From Thuidium tamariscinum (taxonomy: Eukaryota; Streptophyta; Bryopsida; Hypnales; Thuidiaceae): a stretch of 64,000 nucleotides of DNA. The stretch lies in contig OX344750.2 of assembly GCA_947034885.2 (NCBI GenBank), positions 4,588,001 to 4,652,000 on the forward strand, written 5' to 3'. The notes below the pieces were generated by a model, which had not been told where the DNA came from, did no database searches, and saw only the letters and a list, made by a program, of their open reading frames with translations. Below, one piece after another: positions 22,626 through 35,768 of the stretch; positions within the stretch are counted from its first letter, which is position 1; each line of letters begins with the position of its first letter. The position numbers were made by a program, and so were the translations under genes.

Positions 22626-25600
22626 CCATGGCAAGGCACCAATGGGCCTTGACATGGTCAGTGGGTGAGTGTAGGCTAAATTTTTATTCTACAGTGAGCA
22701 TACCAAGGTGAGAATAGTTAGCCATCCATGCCAAGACTCAAAGAGTGCAATGTGAAATGAAGAATCTCTTGCATGGCATGCTATAGGCCTTAAATGTCCT
22801 TTTGGTTCACTTTTTGAGGTAAAAATTCCATGTCCCATTTATTTAGGAATAAATATAAATAAAATAAAAACTATGAAAGTGGTCTTCAAAAGAAAAAATA
22901 AGCACCATGATTGGGATGGATTTTTTGGATCCCATTGTTGTCAAACTCATCTTTTGTATTAATGTAGGGCAAACCAAGACCACTCAAGGTGGTGCTATCT
23001 TCAAACCACGCTAAAACCACCTTTGGTTCTTTCTCTAGCATTCTTGCTATGGGATTGTTCTTAGAGTTTATAGAGGAGTTTAGGGTCAAGAAAGGTTTAG
23101 GCTCATGGTTGACCTACTAAAAATGAGAGTGTTTTTTTAAGAGAAATTGTTAGAAACTATTATTTCAATTTAGAATATTGTTTGTAATTGAAAATAAAAG
23201 CTTTATCTTAACTTCAAGCCTACAAAAGTATAGGACTCAAATTATCAAGACCATTTGTTGGGAAAAATTTCAATCCATTTGACCACATGAATTGAAATAT
23301 TACAACATTTGAAGTGGAGAAAGAAATCCTTTTTCATTTTTTTAGAAACAATGTCAACAAACTTCAAGCTCTCTTGAAGTAGAATTTTTTAATCTTGATG
23401 AGTTTGCATCCCTCTTCCATTGAATCTCAAATCTTATTAGGTACACCTATATAAAATTTAGAAGCAAAATATTGCATCACACGTATTCTCAATCGTCCCA
23501 CAATTTGAAGGGTTTAGTTAATCTACAATATACTAGTCTAATTTTTTTGATGATTTCATATACAATGAAGAGAGTTTTAATTTGAAATTCAAAAAATAAA
23601 AGTGAGGGATAAACTTTTGAAATACATCAAAAAAAATTTAAGAACCTTAACTTTGTTACTTGCAAGATATAGGGCTTGAAGTTAAAAGAATTAGTTTTTT
23701 CTTTTGGAAATCACCACAACATAGCTAATAAATTTTGACTCCTTTTAAGAAATCAATGTGACTTTAAAACTATGACTTGTTTATTGAGAAGACAATTTCA
23801 TGCCAAATTTCAAAAATTGATGACAATTCTAATAAAATATGCCCCAAAGATGTCTAAATTGCCCAATTTTTTTTGAAAATCAAACTTTACTTCAAGCATT
23901 CAATTGGAAATTCTACAAATCCCATAAAGAGGGTGAATGCTTTGATTTTGTGTCAAAATTATAAGAACATCTATTAAAAATTCACTTTGTATGACCCTAT
24001 CCAAGAATTCAAGTATTTGTTGAATAGATGTGCATTTGGTCCATAAGTAGTCAAGAGTGGTGGTTGTTTTGCTTTTGCATCTAAATTTACTTAAAAATTG
24101 GATTGATACTTTGTCATTGTGACTAGTAGGAAGGAAGTCTTATTTTTACATAAGTGAAAGTTTTATTTTACTATAGAGAAAGTACAATTGTCTACGGTGC
24201 AAATTCAAGGAGCATAAAAATATCACAACCCCCACCTCCAACCCCCCCAAAAATTAGAAACTAAACTAAAAGATTCAACGAAGGGAGCTAATAATTCCAA
24301 CAAACATAAAAATTTTGCACTATTTATTAACTTGATCCCCTCCAAACTCCTTTCTAACTAGTATATACAGTCTAAAATTGTTCCAAACACCTAATTATTT
24401 TGATACCAAATATACTTGGGTCAAACTACACTCAAAGGTACAATTGGCATTACTTTACTAAGACATGAGTAGAGTCCTTTTTTGAAGTTTCAAAGCTTTA
24501 AATTACTTTAATGTTGTCATTTTTAAAAAGTTTATAGATGAATATTACTGCAATGTATTTTCTTGATGATTTTGAAAAAAAAATTATGAAAAAAATCCTT
24601 AAATGGATGTGAATTAGGCTAAATTTAGGATTTTCTTACAATAGAGCACTTTAAGAGGATTTTTTAATCAAGATGATTTATGCTTAAGAAGTATACAATT
24701 ATAAAAAAGGATTCTATAAAAATCACTCTTAAACTTAATATAATATAAAATTTTAATCAATTAATTGATTATTGACAAAGTGGTTATTTGTACTAAAAAC
24801 AAAGTCAAACATTTAATTTCAGAAAGACACTCTATAGGGATCTAGATGTCAATAATATATACATTTTTTATTCTCATACAATCATCATTTGGATTATTTT
24901 ATGTATAGAAAAAAAATTCAAAAAAATTTACTTTTGAATATTATAGAAAATAAAAATATATTCAATTTGTGTCAAATAAATCCTTTTCCACACTATCATA
25001 TGAACATGTTTCCACATGTTTTTTTTGGGATTTAGTCACATTATTATTCATTAGAAATTAGACTCCTTTTGTTCATTGAAAAACATAACACATTGATAGT
25101 TCAACTACAATTGGATTTTTAGTAAAGAATTTTTGTTTTTTTTTATGAACAAAATACCATTAGTCTTAACATGATTGGAAGCTCTTATCAAAAAGGACTA
25201 AATTACATGTAATTAATAGATTAGCATTAGAAAACAATAGATTGAAAGAAAATACATTGTAGATTTTGATGTGTCTGACTTTTTTTGTGGTACATTAGAG
25301 TGTGATTTGGTCCGCTTGTACACAATGGAAAAAATGGATTAGATTGATGCCTCAATGTAGTTCCAATGCATTTCTAATATTGGTCTAGCATTTGACAAAT
25401 TTTAATGATTTTGAGGAAGAAAAAAAACTCCAATATTTTAGTATTGATGTACACTAAAAGTTTGTATGTTCTTCACTCAATAACAAAGCTTGCAAAGCAA
25501 AGATGAGTGACTCCAAAAAGTACACACCTCTATTAGAAGGAAGACTCTTTACTATCTATTATTTAATAGTTTAATTAAAGGTTGGTATTTAAAATTGAGA

Positions 25601-27613
25601 TTTATGTCATTGGGAGTGACAAATTGTAAAAATGATTTGCATATTGCTTATATTGTTTGTATTAAAATGATATTTGGGCATGTTAAAGTAAAAATGAATT
25701 AGTCTAGGCTTGTTAGATGTGTGAATTACTAATAGTATGTTCTACTAGTTCAAATTGATGAATATAATTATAGAGGCTATGTTGGGAGTACTTATTGATT
25801 TTGTATAGAAAAAATTGTTGAACATCAAATTGGAGAGGGTGTACAAAGAGAGAGGTTTGTGAAGGTAATCTTTACTTGTCTTTTATACAATTATCTAATG
25901 TACTATTGGTACAATTTATTTGCATGTTAGAACCTAAAGTACCAATTTCATGTTATACTTTTGCTTTGGGAGTGGTGAATGAAAGTAGAGACTTAACTAA
26001 TATGTTCTACAAGTTGTATTTGATGTTTAGTCATGGATCATGCCAAATATTAGAATCTTTGAATATAAGCAAAGGCTTTAGTGATTCTATTGTAGATTGA
26101 ATATGTTAAGCATGCTAGGTAAGAGTTTACTATTTAGGATTGTTTTGAGGATTTAAGATTTGAAGAATATTTGAATTGATTCCATCAATAAAAATTGGTG
26201 GTATTCCTAATCAATGGTTGAGAGAATCTATAGTCAACCATTGAATTGAGATAAGAAGGGAGCTTTTGTTGCATCAATAATGCGACAAATTATGGAATTT
26301 ATGAAGATGTAATATGTGCCTACGATAATTTAGGATGGGAAGTTTTTGTATGTGATTTGGACTATTTATCTATTTAAGGTTATCAACGATTTTCTTAACT
26401 TTTCTAACTATATTTATGATGAATTTTCTTTCTATACTTATCATTCTAATACTCTTTTGATGCCTTTGTAATCCTTCAATGTTGGTATCAAACTTTAATG
26501 AATATTACAATGTTTTGGGAGAGAATAAATGGCTAGTTCATTATTAGCCGGTGTCTTTAGGAAAAGAACTCTAGTTGGAGTTTGGAAATGGAGAATCCAT
26601 AGTAGGAATGAAAAATTGATAAGAGCAACAACCTAACAATGTGCAAAAATAAAATATTAGTATACAACCGTTGCTTTCATGAAGTTGTTAGATTTCAACT
26701 CCTTTCAAATTGAAATATGAATCTCATAGCTATACAATATAGTGAAATTAAGTTGCCTTATTAGGTTGCCTAACATCAAGAAAGTAAATTTATAAGCCAG
26801 CAAAGTCTACAAATATTTTGGTTTGTATACATGGATGTTCATGACTTCCAATTATAACTATATTTAGTTCAAAAGTTATAAAATTCTTATAGTCTCACTA
26901 TCTCTATTCAAGCATCAAGAAATTAGCTAGGGCAACCTAATTTCACTATTTGGTGTAAGTTGCTAAAAGAAGATTATTCCTAGACAAGGTAGGATTGGCT
27001 TTAGGATCAATAGTTGAGGCGTTTAGATAAGACAAGGGCAAGTATCACTTTAATATTGGTTGCATGTCAACCAATCCTTACTCCGTCATTTGTGTTTGTC
27101 TAATGTAATAAAAGTTAGAATTCAGTTTCTAAAAGAGCAAATCTTTGAAAAGAGAGAATTATAGCCTTTAATTTGCAGATTTGAAATTAAAGGAAAGTGT
27201 CTAATTAGAATTTGATACTAGAGGGAATGAACTAGAAGATTTTTATAAAGTGAAGATACAACTAGTGCCCTTAAGAAAAAAAATCTAGGTCTACAAAGAA
27301 GACACAAATTATCGAGGCAACTTTGAAAACTTCTTAAATGATGGAATGCTATATCTTAGCAACATTAAAAATGTGACATTAAACCAATTTCTAAAGAATT
27401 TAGAGACGTGAAAAGGAACTGATGGGGAAATTTAGTCATGCTTTACATTCACTCTACCATGTAAGTAAAACACCCTCCACTCCCATAACATTGTATATCC
27501 AAGCAATTGTCCTTTCCATGTTAGGCAAGTATTATACTTGACTGCTAGACATTTGGAAGGGACTTATTATTAGTTAATTCAAATATTGGGCTTGGCTAAA
27601 TAGCCATGTAAGA
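22626..27613. other. Five kilobases of AT-rich DNA, nothing recognised
   Basis: The longest stretch in which I could not define repeat ends or genes. Open frames such as 22886-23089 (minus) and 25876-26100 (plus) have no recognisable domain. The sequence looks like old, decayed repeat DNA, but I cannot name it. Confidence 0.4.
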
Positions 27614-27616
27614 CAA

Positions 27617-27768
27617 CACTACTAGAAAAGTCACCCCGAATGAACTGAACTATGTTGATTAGGACATCTTGATTCGGACACTTTTAACACAATTGTGTTA
27701 AAAGTGTCCGAATCAAGATGTCCTAATCAACATAATTCAGTTCATTTGGGGTGACTTTTCTAGTAGTG
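27617..27768. mobile_element. Nearly perfect hairpin CACTA-type MITE
   Basis: A 152-bp element starting CACTACTAGAAAAGTCACCC and ending with its complement, GGGTGACTTTTCTAGTAGTG. The 3-bp duplication CAA is at 27614-27616 and 27769-27771. The two arms match almost completely and meet at ACACAATTGTGT with essentially no loop. High arm identity points to recent insertion or strong structural constraint. Confidence 0.85.
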
Positions 27769-27851
27769 CAAGTTTATTCAAGAATGCAAAAAGGCAACGT
27801 CTACCTCATTAAAATACAATGTTATGTCCTTCAAAACCAATTACACTTTAA

Positions 27852-28876
27852 TCCCTAAAAGACAAACTTATAACCATTGATTTCAAGCCTTATTGCTCAT
27901 CACTCAATTTGTTGCCATTTTGGAAATAGACATATATGAAAAAAATTATTTTTATTTTTCAAAGATGAAATTAAATATTTTCTTTACTTCACAAAAAAGT
28001 TAGATTTTTTTGAGGAAAATTGATTTCCCTAAGAATTTTGGAAGAAAAAGTGAAAAAAGATTATATCAAATAGAAAAATATTTCAAAAAATCTGAAAACT
28101 TCATTGTGTGTATACATTAAAATGACAAACATTATGGTGTAAGCTCAATTTTTGTGTCATTCTATAATTAAAATACAATGGACATTGACAAAGTTCAAAC
28201 TACAATAAAACATTTAATATTACGAATTTTCCCAAAACTCCAACCACAGTAGAAACTAGAGCAAACAAGCTTCATTTCATTAGTTGGGCTCAAACTCAAA
28301 AAATATCATTTTTGTAGAGAAATTTTAGATTTAGAGCAAGGAGCAACAACTTCTCAGAATGCACTACAATAGCAAATTTTGTCATATGTTTTTTTCCTTT
28401 ACTTATTTCATGACTACCGTTCGTGTAGGTCAATTTCGTAAATAACTCAGAAAAATTTGGAAAATGTTGAAATTAAAAAAATTATTTACAACTATTTCTA
28501 AAAATCTGAAAAAAAATTTGTGAAAAAAAATAGAAAAAGGAACACAATTACCCATGAATAGAAAGAATCAATCCAAAATCAGGAGTGTTCTCGTAAAGTG
28601 CCGAAAATGAAAAATTTTCAATTGGCTTGCCAAATTGTCAAACTGAGAAAAGTAAACCATTTTGACTTGACTTGCCGAATCAGACCTACACATACGGTGC
28701 ATGAAACAAACACTAATTTGACTAAAAACTCAATTGAATACTCTTTGTAATTCAACATAAAAAGTCAACAAACAAAAATGGATGAAAAGAATTGCTTCTA
28801 ACCTCTTCTGAGGACGGCGGGACCCCTGCCGGCTGTCATCGAAATGCCACAGAACAAAATGGCGCTGACGGCAGTC
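27852..28876 (+). mobile_element. TTAA-flanked element, family 3, longer copy
   Basis: The left flank TTAA is at 27848-27851 and the end reads TCCCTAAAAGAC. Interior phrases (CTCAATTTGTTGCCATTTTG, ATCATATCAAATAGAAAA-like, TTCATTAGTTGGGCTC) align with 35044-35768. The right end near 28876 (CGCTGACGGC) is degraded and its boundary approximate. About 300 bp near 28400-28720 are absent from the copy at 35044, which is therefore an internal deletion derivative. Confidence 0.65.
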
Positions 28877-28903
28877 CATTTCCCGCTGTTGAAGTATATT
28901 GGT

Positions 28904-29445
28904 GGGCATCAGTGTCTACCCGTGGATATCAATGTATCTATGGCACAGGTATTAATACATGTGCATGGGTATCTATGTCTATGTGTGGGTATCAGTGTAT
29001 TTTGTTGGGTATCAGTATATGACCATGTATCATTCAACTTTAATATTCCTTGTTTTATGCTGCATTAGTTTGAGGAGTTATTATTTTATTTTCATTTTCA
29101 TTTTATTTCATTTTCAAAAGATAAAATCAGATACCTTATTTAAATCATAAAATTTTCAATTATATTGAAAAATTTGTATGTTGCTGGGTATCATTGCATG
29201 TTGTTGGTTGTTTCTGGGTATCGGTATATGTTGTTGGGTATCAGCTTCTATAGGTGGGCATTAATGTCTTTGTGTGGGCATCAATGTGTATGTGTGGATA
29301 TTAATGTCTACAGCATAGTCTATGGTGGGTATCAGTGCATGTTGGTGGGTATCAGTGCATGATGGCGGGTATCGGTGCATGTGGTGGGTATCAGTGCATG
29401 TGGGTGGGTATCAGTGCATATGGGTGGGTATCAGTGTATGACACT
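28904..29445 (+). repeat. Degenerate minisatellite, unit about 20 bp
   Basis: Repeats of GGGTATCAGTGCATGTGGT-like units. The array is regular at 29325-29440, with about six units differing by one to three bases, and degenerate at 28905-29020 and 29180-29320, separated by AT-rich sequence. The apparent open frames here (Trp-Val-Ser-rich) only reflect the repeat. Confidence 0.75.
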
Positions 29446-30395
29446 TCAGTATGGACATCAGTCTTCCTTGTACCTGACCCACTCAATCACTGGGAAAATT
29501 TCCTCTAAGGTAGCAACTTGGAATTGTTCAAGGTCCAGTTGTTGATGCCTCTAACTTTTTGGCTCTTTTTTTTGGGTGGGGGTGGGGTGGGGGTGGGGTG
29601 GGGGGACACTCACATTGACGATTTCCCATCTACTTACTGTTTTTCTTTTTTCATCCACCCCGGGCAACTCCTGCACAAATTGATGTCGGATGACTTAGTA
29701 AGCCCAGTCCCTTTTGGGAACATCCCAGGTCATGATGATTTCCAATTCTGAAACCTTGTCTTTGAGTGAGCGAGCCTCTTTATTTCCAAGTCAGGTGATC
29801 AACTCATGGTGTCGCCGAATTCTTCCAATTCTATTTCTTAGCTGGCTCCCATTTCTGCCAAGTCTGACATGGTGCCACTCAGGCGCATGGGAAAGGATGA
29901 TGATTGATGAGGAGAATTGGGGGCCAAGCCAACTGAAGGACCTTTCGCTTCCACATGAAAACAAAATGGGTTGGTCGGTCGGTGTGCCCCATGTTACTCT
30001 AACTTACCAGGGACTGCCAAAACTCAGATGAGTCTGTGCTTTGTTCAGTTTCATTCTGTGCATCAGGGTTTGTTTTTTTCATATTTGAAGAAGTGCCATT
30101 GTGGGGATATAAAATGTCATAGTGGTGCTCCAATTGCAACATTCATCCACTTATTGGATGTATAGTAAGATTTTCATCCACGATCAAGTGATTTCATCTA
30201 ATATATTTTTTAATTTCAAAGTTGTCTGGCAATTTCATCCAATTTTTTTGGCATTTTTTGTAATGTTTTTTAACCAAATTAAATTTTTTGGTGCAATCTG
30301 GCACTGGAAAGCCAAAAAAAGAAAAGCCTTGCTGTACATCATATGCTGAAAAGGAGTGGATAAAATCCAAATGAGCAAACATGAATGTTGTAGTA
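29446..30395. other. Intergenic DNA with a G-quadruplex-type tract
   Basis: A G-rich run at 29574-29604 (GGGTGGGGGTGGGGT and onward) has four or more G-triplets and could fold as a quadruplex. No gene supported; short frames at 29714-30031 and 29971-30165 lack resemblance to known proteins. Confidence 0.45.
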
Positions 30396-30555
30396 AGGTA
30401 ATTTGGCACCCTACGATAGGCCTAATGGAAGCTAGCCCATTATAGGTCAAATTATGCGAATGGTGTACATTCCAATTCTAAAATGTGCATCACTAGAATA
30501 ATGTGGCTTGTGATGGGTTTGTTTATCATTTGGCCTATCATAGGTTGTGTTACCA
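30396..30555. mobile_element. Short TA-flanked MITE, AGGT-like termini
   Basis: 160 bp between TA at 30394-30395 and 30556-30557. Left terminus AGGTAATTTGGC and reverse-complemented right terminus TGGTAACACAAC, followed on both sides by CCTA.GATAGGCC. Size and layout are close to the element at 5890-6046. Confidence 0.6.
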
Positions 30556-31170
30556 TAAATAACTTGTGTGAGCTAACTTACAATGCATTAAAAAACTTGA
30601 AGCAAAAAAACAACTACAATTTGAAAGTAGGTGAATTCTAAGTAAACCACCCCATAGATTTAGTTGTTAAAGCAAGGTTTGTAATTGCACCGGAAATCAC
30701 CAAAGATGAAAACACCTACAACCATCTATGTACCCATTCTTGAATTCTAAACTTCTACTAAATGTGTCCCTAGATTTCCACCAGAATATCCCCTTCTTTA
30801 ACTGCAATTAGTTCAATGCTAATATTGTTAGATTTTGGTTTCAAATTTAGCTTCCTAATAGTTTCGAAAGTCTAGGGAGCTTCAACTTTGAAAATTCATA
30901 TAAATTACATGCTACATTTGACAATTCTAATTCTGTTTTGTATATTTCAATTGCTAATACTATTGAAATACACAAAAGGTGCCTCCAATTGTATGCAAAA
31001 TTGGTTATGTTGACAATTTTGCATGTCTCTATCATATGCTTCTTTTTGAGTCACAATGACTTGAATTTTTTTTGCATGCTGTTTTGCATCATTTGAGACT
31101 CACTCCCATTGATATTGTAAAAATTGACATACAAGTGTATGAAAAAATTATACTACGTATGTAATAGGGG

Positions 31171-31878
31171 TGATTGCAAGAAACACTTGTACTAATTGTT
31201 GCGTATTGCCACTATATTCATGTATTTTTCAAGAATACTTTAAAATTAGAAATATATATATATATAATTTAAAAGTATGGCGAATTTAAATACCTTGAAA
31301 ATGATAGTAACCATCAAATGAAATTCTTAAAAAATATTATCTAGGTAGGAGAACTAAAAAGTGAAAAATCTCAAGAAATAGATACTTCAAGATTTTAATT
31401 AATAAATAATAGGAAAACTTTTTAATAAATAAAATAAAATAATTCAATTTGGAAAAACTTTATGGAGATGATGATTTACCAAAAAAAAATGATTTTTTAC
31501 ATGTTTCAAAATGCATGTAGAAAAGGCCCACTTTGTAGACTTCTACACAATGTATAAATAGTTACTTTTGAAAATTCTTTAAATACTAACTAAAAATGTA
31601 CTACAAAACTATCTCAGCCAAATTTTAGCTCCAAATTTTTTTTCTTTGGGTACTACTTTGTTAAAAAATACCTAAAATGGCAAGAGTGACATAATATTGG
31701 GGGCTATTATTAAATAGTAATTTTTTTAAATTACAAAAAAATTAGGCAATGTGTATAATAGTCATAGGTACCTTGTCTATGAATTTTGAATCATTGGAGC
31801 TAAAATGAAAAATTTATGGCTAAAATCTTGATCAATGTCCAATACATGACACAAAATAGGACAAGTGTTTCTTCAAGA
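31171..31878. mobile_element. Possible MITE with TTGCAAGAAACACTTGT termini
   Basis: The left arm TTGCAAGAAACACTTGTACT (about 31174) is nearly complemented on the right (CTTGAAGAAACACTTGTCCT, reverse strand, about 31858-31878). The same terminus appears at 61826, where it breaks a hAT transposase frame. Exact ends and target duplication were not resolved. Interior is AT-rich with an (AT)n run at 31250. Confidence 0.45.
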
Positions 31879-32403
31879 GATGAAAGCAAGGAGTCATAGT
31901 GTAGATTACATATGTACTATCAATGGATTTCATACTGAAGTGTTGAGGTATTAGTAGCGGTGGAAGGGTATTCTTCACTTCATTGTAGCAAGGCAAAATT
32001 AAAACCTTAAACATCAAGAAGGACGTTTTGTGGCCAATGAATGACAAAAAATCTTTTTTTGTAGGATAGAAGGGCAACTATTTATCCTCAGTTTGAGGAC
32101 TAGAAAAGGAAAATTTTCTACATACTTTGACTTCCAATGAGTGTATTTAGCTTATTCAAAGTAGATGATGTTTTTGGAGTTACTGCAATTTGGCTGAGAG
32201 AGGCCTTGTTGCGTTGTGCTCTTGCCTTGCCCTCCTCTCAGTTGTGTCATGTCTTTTGTGTTGTTCTCTTTTGTTCTTCCCTGCTAGGCTACTTGAGGTT
32301 GGCAGGTATGTATTTTACCATTGGCAATGAAATTCTGTTTCATTTGTTTCATAAAAAATAGATGATGTCACACGGTATCAAAATGCATTATTTTCATTGC
32401 CAG
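31879..32403. other. Intergenic DNA with a possible LINE tail
   Basis: At 32200-32360 pyrimidine-rich sequence leads to TTGGCAATGAAATTCTGTTT and ATAAAAAATAG, the recurring tail-like phrase. The 74-codon frame at 32137-32361 lies in it and is not supported as a gene. Confidence 0.35.
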
Positions 32404-32405
32404 TA

Positions 32406-32727
32406 AGGTAAGAGGTCCTATAATGGACCATGTAAGGCTGAAACTGAATTTCAAGGAGGTAAAACTTCTAGAAATATTTTAGTAAATTTTTGTTGAAAGA
32501 CAAGTAGAATTGACATCTAATCCAAGTCGTTTCATATTTTTTTGAGCTTTGTAGAATTAGTTATAAAATTCTGAAGTTGAAGTGCATGGGGCTCTAAATA
32601 AAGCACCTCCTATAATGTACACAATTTGTGCATTGCTAAAGTCTATGAAAAAGTAACATGTACAAACTATTTACATTTAAGGGGGTGCTCCATTTTAATG
32701 CTTGCTCCATTTAAGGACCTCCTACCT
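32406..32727. mobile_element. TA-flanked MITE, AGGT family (inverted relative to 37540)
   Basis: 322 bp. Left end AGGTAAGAGGTCCT; right end reverse-complemented AGGTAGGAGGTCCT; TA at 32404-32405 and 32728-32729. Reads as the reverse complement of 37540-37866 through most of its length (GACAAGTAGAATTGACATCT, CAAGTCGTTTCATATTTTT). Confidence 0.8.
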
Positions 32728-32790
32728 TAGTCCGTAATTCAAGGGTCAAAAACAATATACTGTGCCATCCCTCGTTAGATATAGCATTAA

Positions 32791-33713
32791 CCCCTAAAGG
32801 ACCAAGAGTCCCCTCAGGGGACTTTAAGAATTCGGGCACGCACTTGTGACTTCAATTTTTAATGAATTTTCTTGAAATTTTCACATAAGATAGAAGAATT
32901 GATTAGCTCTGTGGGAATATAATTTTTTTTTCAATTGGTGACCGGGAGCAAAAGTTATGCCATCTTAAACATAATTTTCATGTCGCTGGGCAGAAAAAAA
33001 AATCTACAAAAACTTAAAAATTAAAAAATTAATTTTTTTTTCTTATAGACTTTATTTTTGTCTACAAGTGAAGCTTTGATTCATTCCATTTGGATTAGTA
33101 ATGTGAAAGTTATGAACAATCTTGTTTTTCGGGCAATCTAAGCATCTTCTTGAAAAAATAACTTATAGGATTCATTTGTGAATGCAATTTTCACAATTTT
33201 TCAAAAAAAATTGTTGGACAAGGTTGATTTTGTTTGCTAGAACAATCTCACCATTGGGATTATTGTGTTTCAATTCCATCTATGAGATATTTTCAATTTA
33301 GTTTTTCTTTCAATCTTGGACCTACATCTACTTGATAATTTTTTAAAGAATGAAAAAGAAGTCTTTATTTTTTGAATTTTTTTCCCTAAGCTCTTAGCTC
33401 AATTTCTCAATAGAAAAAAATTTAAATTCAAGGTCTGTAGTGCAAAAAAATTACATAAATGGAGGACAAAGTCATTTGAAGTTGCAAACTAGAGTTTAAG
33501 AAAACTTTGTTTTCGAACTTTGAATGCTCATATCTTCCTATCTATACGGTCAAACTTCATGAAATTTTCACCACAAGATCTTAGTTAAGTAAAGTACAAG
33601 ATCCTATGGTTAGATTCTAAAAATTTAGTTTTTTTGTTTTTCATGGATGAATGGAGCAGAAATGACAGTTTTGAATGGTTTTGGGTTGAAAAACGGCCGT
33701 GGTCCTTTAGGGG
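32791..33713 (+). mobile_element. TTAA-flanked element, family 1, best-preserved copy
   Basis: 923 bp, TTAA exactly at 32787-32790 and 33714-33717. Ends: CCCCTAAAGGACCAAGAGTC and, reverse-complemented, CCCCTAAAGGACCACGGCC. A terminal stem GTCCCCTCAGGGGAC lies at 32808-32822. No transposase. The right TTAA overlaps the start of the TA element at 33717. Confidence 0.9.
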
Positions 33714-34019
33714 TTAAGGTAGTTGGCTCTGTAATGGAGCATCTAAGGGCTGGTCCCCTTTTTCATGTATTTTCTTGAATGGAAATATTTTTAGCCCATT
33801 TTTTAGGGAAAGAAAAATTGATGAGAAATGTAATACAAGTGATTTCATAATTTTTGAAGCATTTTTAAATTAGTTATGAATTTTCAAAGGAGATGTGTTG
33901 TAGGTCCCTATTTTATGTCTCTAGGTCTTTCATGAATGGTTCACTTGCAATTTCTAAAGAAAGATGAAAAAACAAAGAGTATGATTGACTTTCACTATTC
34001 CCGATGCATCTTTCCTTAA

Positions 34020-34961
34020 CCCCTAATGCCCTGAACAATGTTTTTTGAGATTATAAATTTTTTGGGCAACTTACTACGGATGGAGTTTTTATTTTTTTTC
34101 TTTGAAATTTTGATACATTGTGTGCCCGAGGGGTAGCTTTAAGACCCAATAATTTTCATAACTTTTGACTTCACGGTTAAGAAGTTATGGAAGGATATGT
34201 TGTTTTCTTTACTCGGTGGGCAGCTCGGGCAGCTGAAAAAACTTCTTCAAAAAAACTTTTTTTTACAAAGTGAAATTTCAAATTGTTCTTTAGGCTTATA
34301 CAGACATGGGAAGCTTTGAATCAATCCATTCCGATCAATGAGTCAAAAGTTATGAAGATTTTGAGTTTGGGTTAGTTTGCGGCTAGTTACAAAATCTCTA
34401 CAGTACAAAAAAAAGTTTGAAATTCTTCATTTAATTCAATTTTTCATATTTTTGAAAAAAATAAAAACACAAGATGGAGATTGTTTATTACAACATTTTA
34501 GCCATTGGGATTGAAAATTTTCAATTCCATGAATAAAATGTTCACAATTTAGTATTTTGGCTTATTTTTTACTTCTTTCTACTTACTTATTTTTTCCTAT
34601 ATGTTGTACAATTCCAAATGGTTTGAATTTTTTTGAGAATGTAGCCAACTTGCATTGAAGTATCCATTTAAAGAGTAACCACCATTTTGAATTTTTTTCA
34701 CACAAATGTGACCTTGTGAAGTGCAGCTGCCCGGATTTTTGTAGGGTTAAAAAAACAATTTTTGTCAATTCAAATGCTTATATCTTGCAATCTACATGGT
34801 GGAAATTTTTGAAATTTTTTCCACATGTCTACAAACCACCTTACTATAAAATCCTACGATTACATGAGTCAAAAATGTGTTTTAAAAAAAAATTGCACTT
34901 GTATTAGAAATGACAGTTTTGGAGCATTTTTGGTGAAAACATAGTCAAAAACCTTTAGGGG
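34020..34961 (+). mobile_element. TTAA-flanked element, family 2, nested
   Basis: 942 bp with TTAA at 34016-34019 and 34962-34965. Ends CCCCTAATGCCCTGAACAAT and, reverse-complemented, CCCCTAAAGGTTTTTGACTA. Reference copy for the inverted elements at 14349, 15611 and 16042. Inserted into the TA element 33717-35801. Confidence 0.9.
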
Positions 34962-35043
34962 TTAATTCATTCAATGAATGTGAAGGTCCATTTAAGAACC
35001 ACCTATTGTTCATTTTACAACCTTTTATAGGGTCCATTCTTAA

Positions 35044-35768
35044 CCCTGAAACGTCGGGCCTGTGGCCACTGGTTTGAGGCCGCCCTCTCTGTCGCTCAGT
35101 TTGTTGCCATTTTGTAATCAGATGCGTATGAAAATGTATATTTTTTTTTCAGAGATGAAGCTGCATGTCCTCTGTACTTCACAGAAATTTCAGATTTTTT
35201 TGAGGAAAATTGTATTTTCTGAAATTTTCTGAAGTAAAAATGAAGAAAAAATCATATCAAATAGAAAATAATCTCAAAAAATCTGAAAATTTCACCATGT
35301 GCAAACATTACAGTGAAAATCATCATGGTGTAAACTGATTTACCATGTACATCTATAATTAGAATGTAATGGACATTAAAAATTTAGCCAAAGTGCAAAC
35401 TGCAATAAAATATTCATTTTTACAAAAAGATTCAAAATTTCAATTGGAGTAGAAACTCGAGTAGATGATCTTCATTTCATTAGTTGGGCTCATACTCAGA
35501 AAATGTCATATTCAAGGAGAAATTTCAGATTATGTCAATTTCTCAAAATACAGTAAAATGGCAAATTTTGTCATCCGTTTTCTCTAATTACTTCTCAACT
35601 ACATAAAAACAAAAATTAGTTAGACTAAAAACTCAATTGAAGACTATTTACAACTCAACATGAAAAGTTACTAAAATAAAATGAAGAAAAAAACTACTGT
35701 TCAGGGTCCTCCTGGGCCCCTGTGAAGCCTGCCGAACGCCAAAAATTGGCGCCGGCGGCGCTTAGGGG
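35044..35768 (+). mobile_element. TTAA-flanked element, family 3, nested, internally deleted
   Basis: 725 bp with TTAA at 35040-35043 and 35769-35772. Ends CCCTGAAACGTCGGGCC and, reverse-complemented, CCCCTAAGCGCCGCCGGCGC. The ends are GC-rich while the interior is AT-rich. It lacks about 300 bp present in the copy at 27852. Confidence 0.85.

Noticed and set aside
28792..29362. Trp/Val/Ser/Cys-rich small proteins
   Set aside because: They are translations of the GGGTATCAGTGCATG minisatellite.
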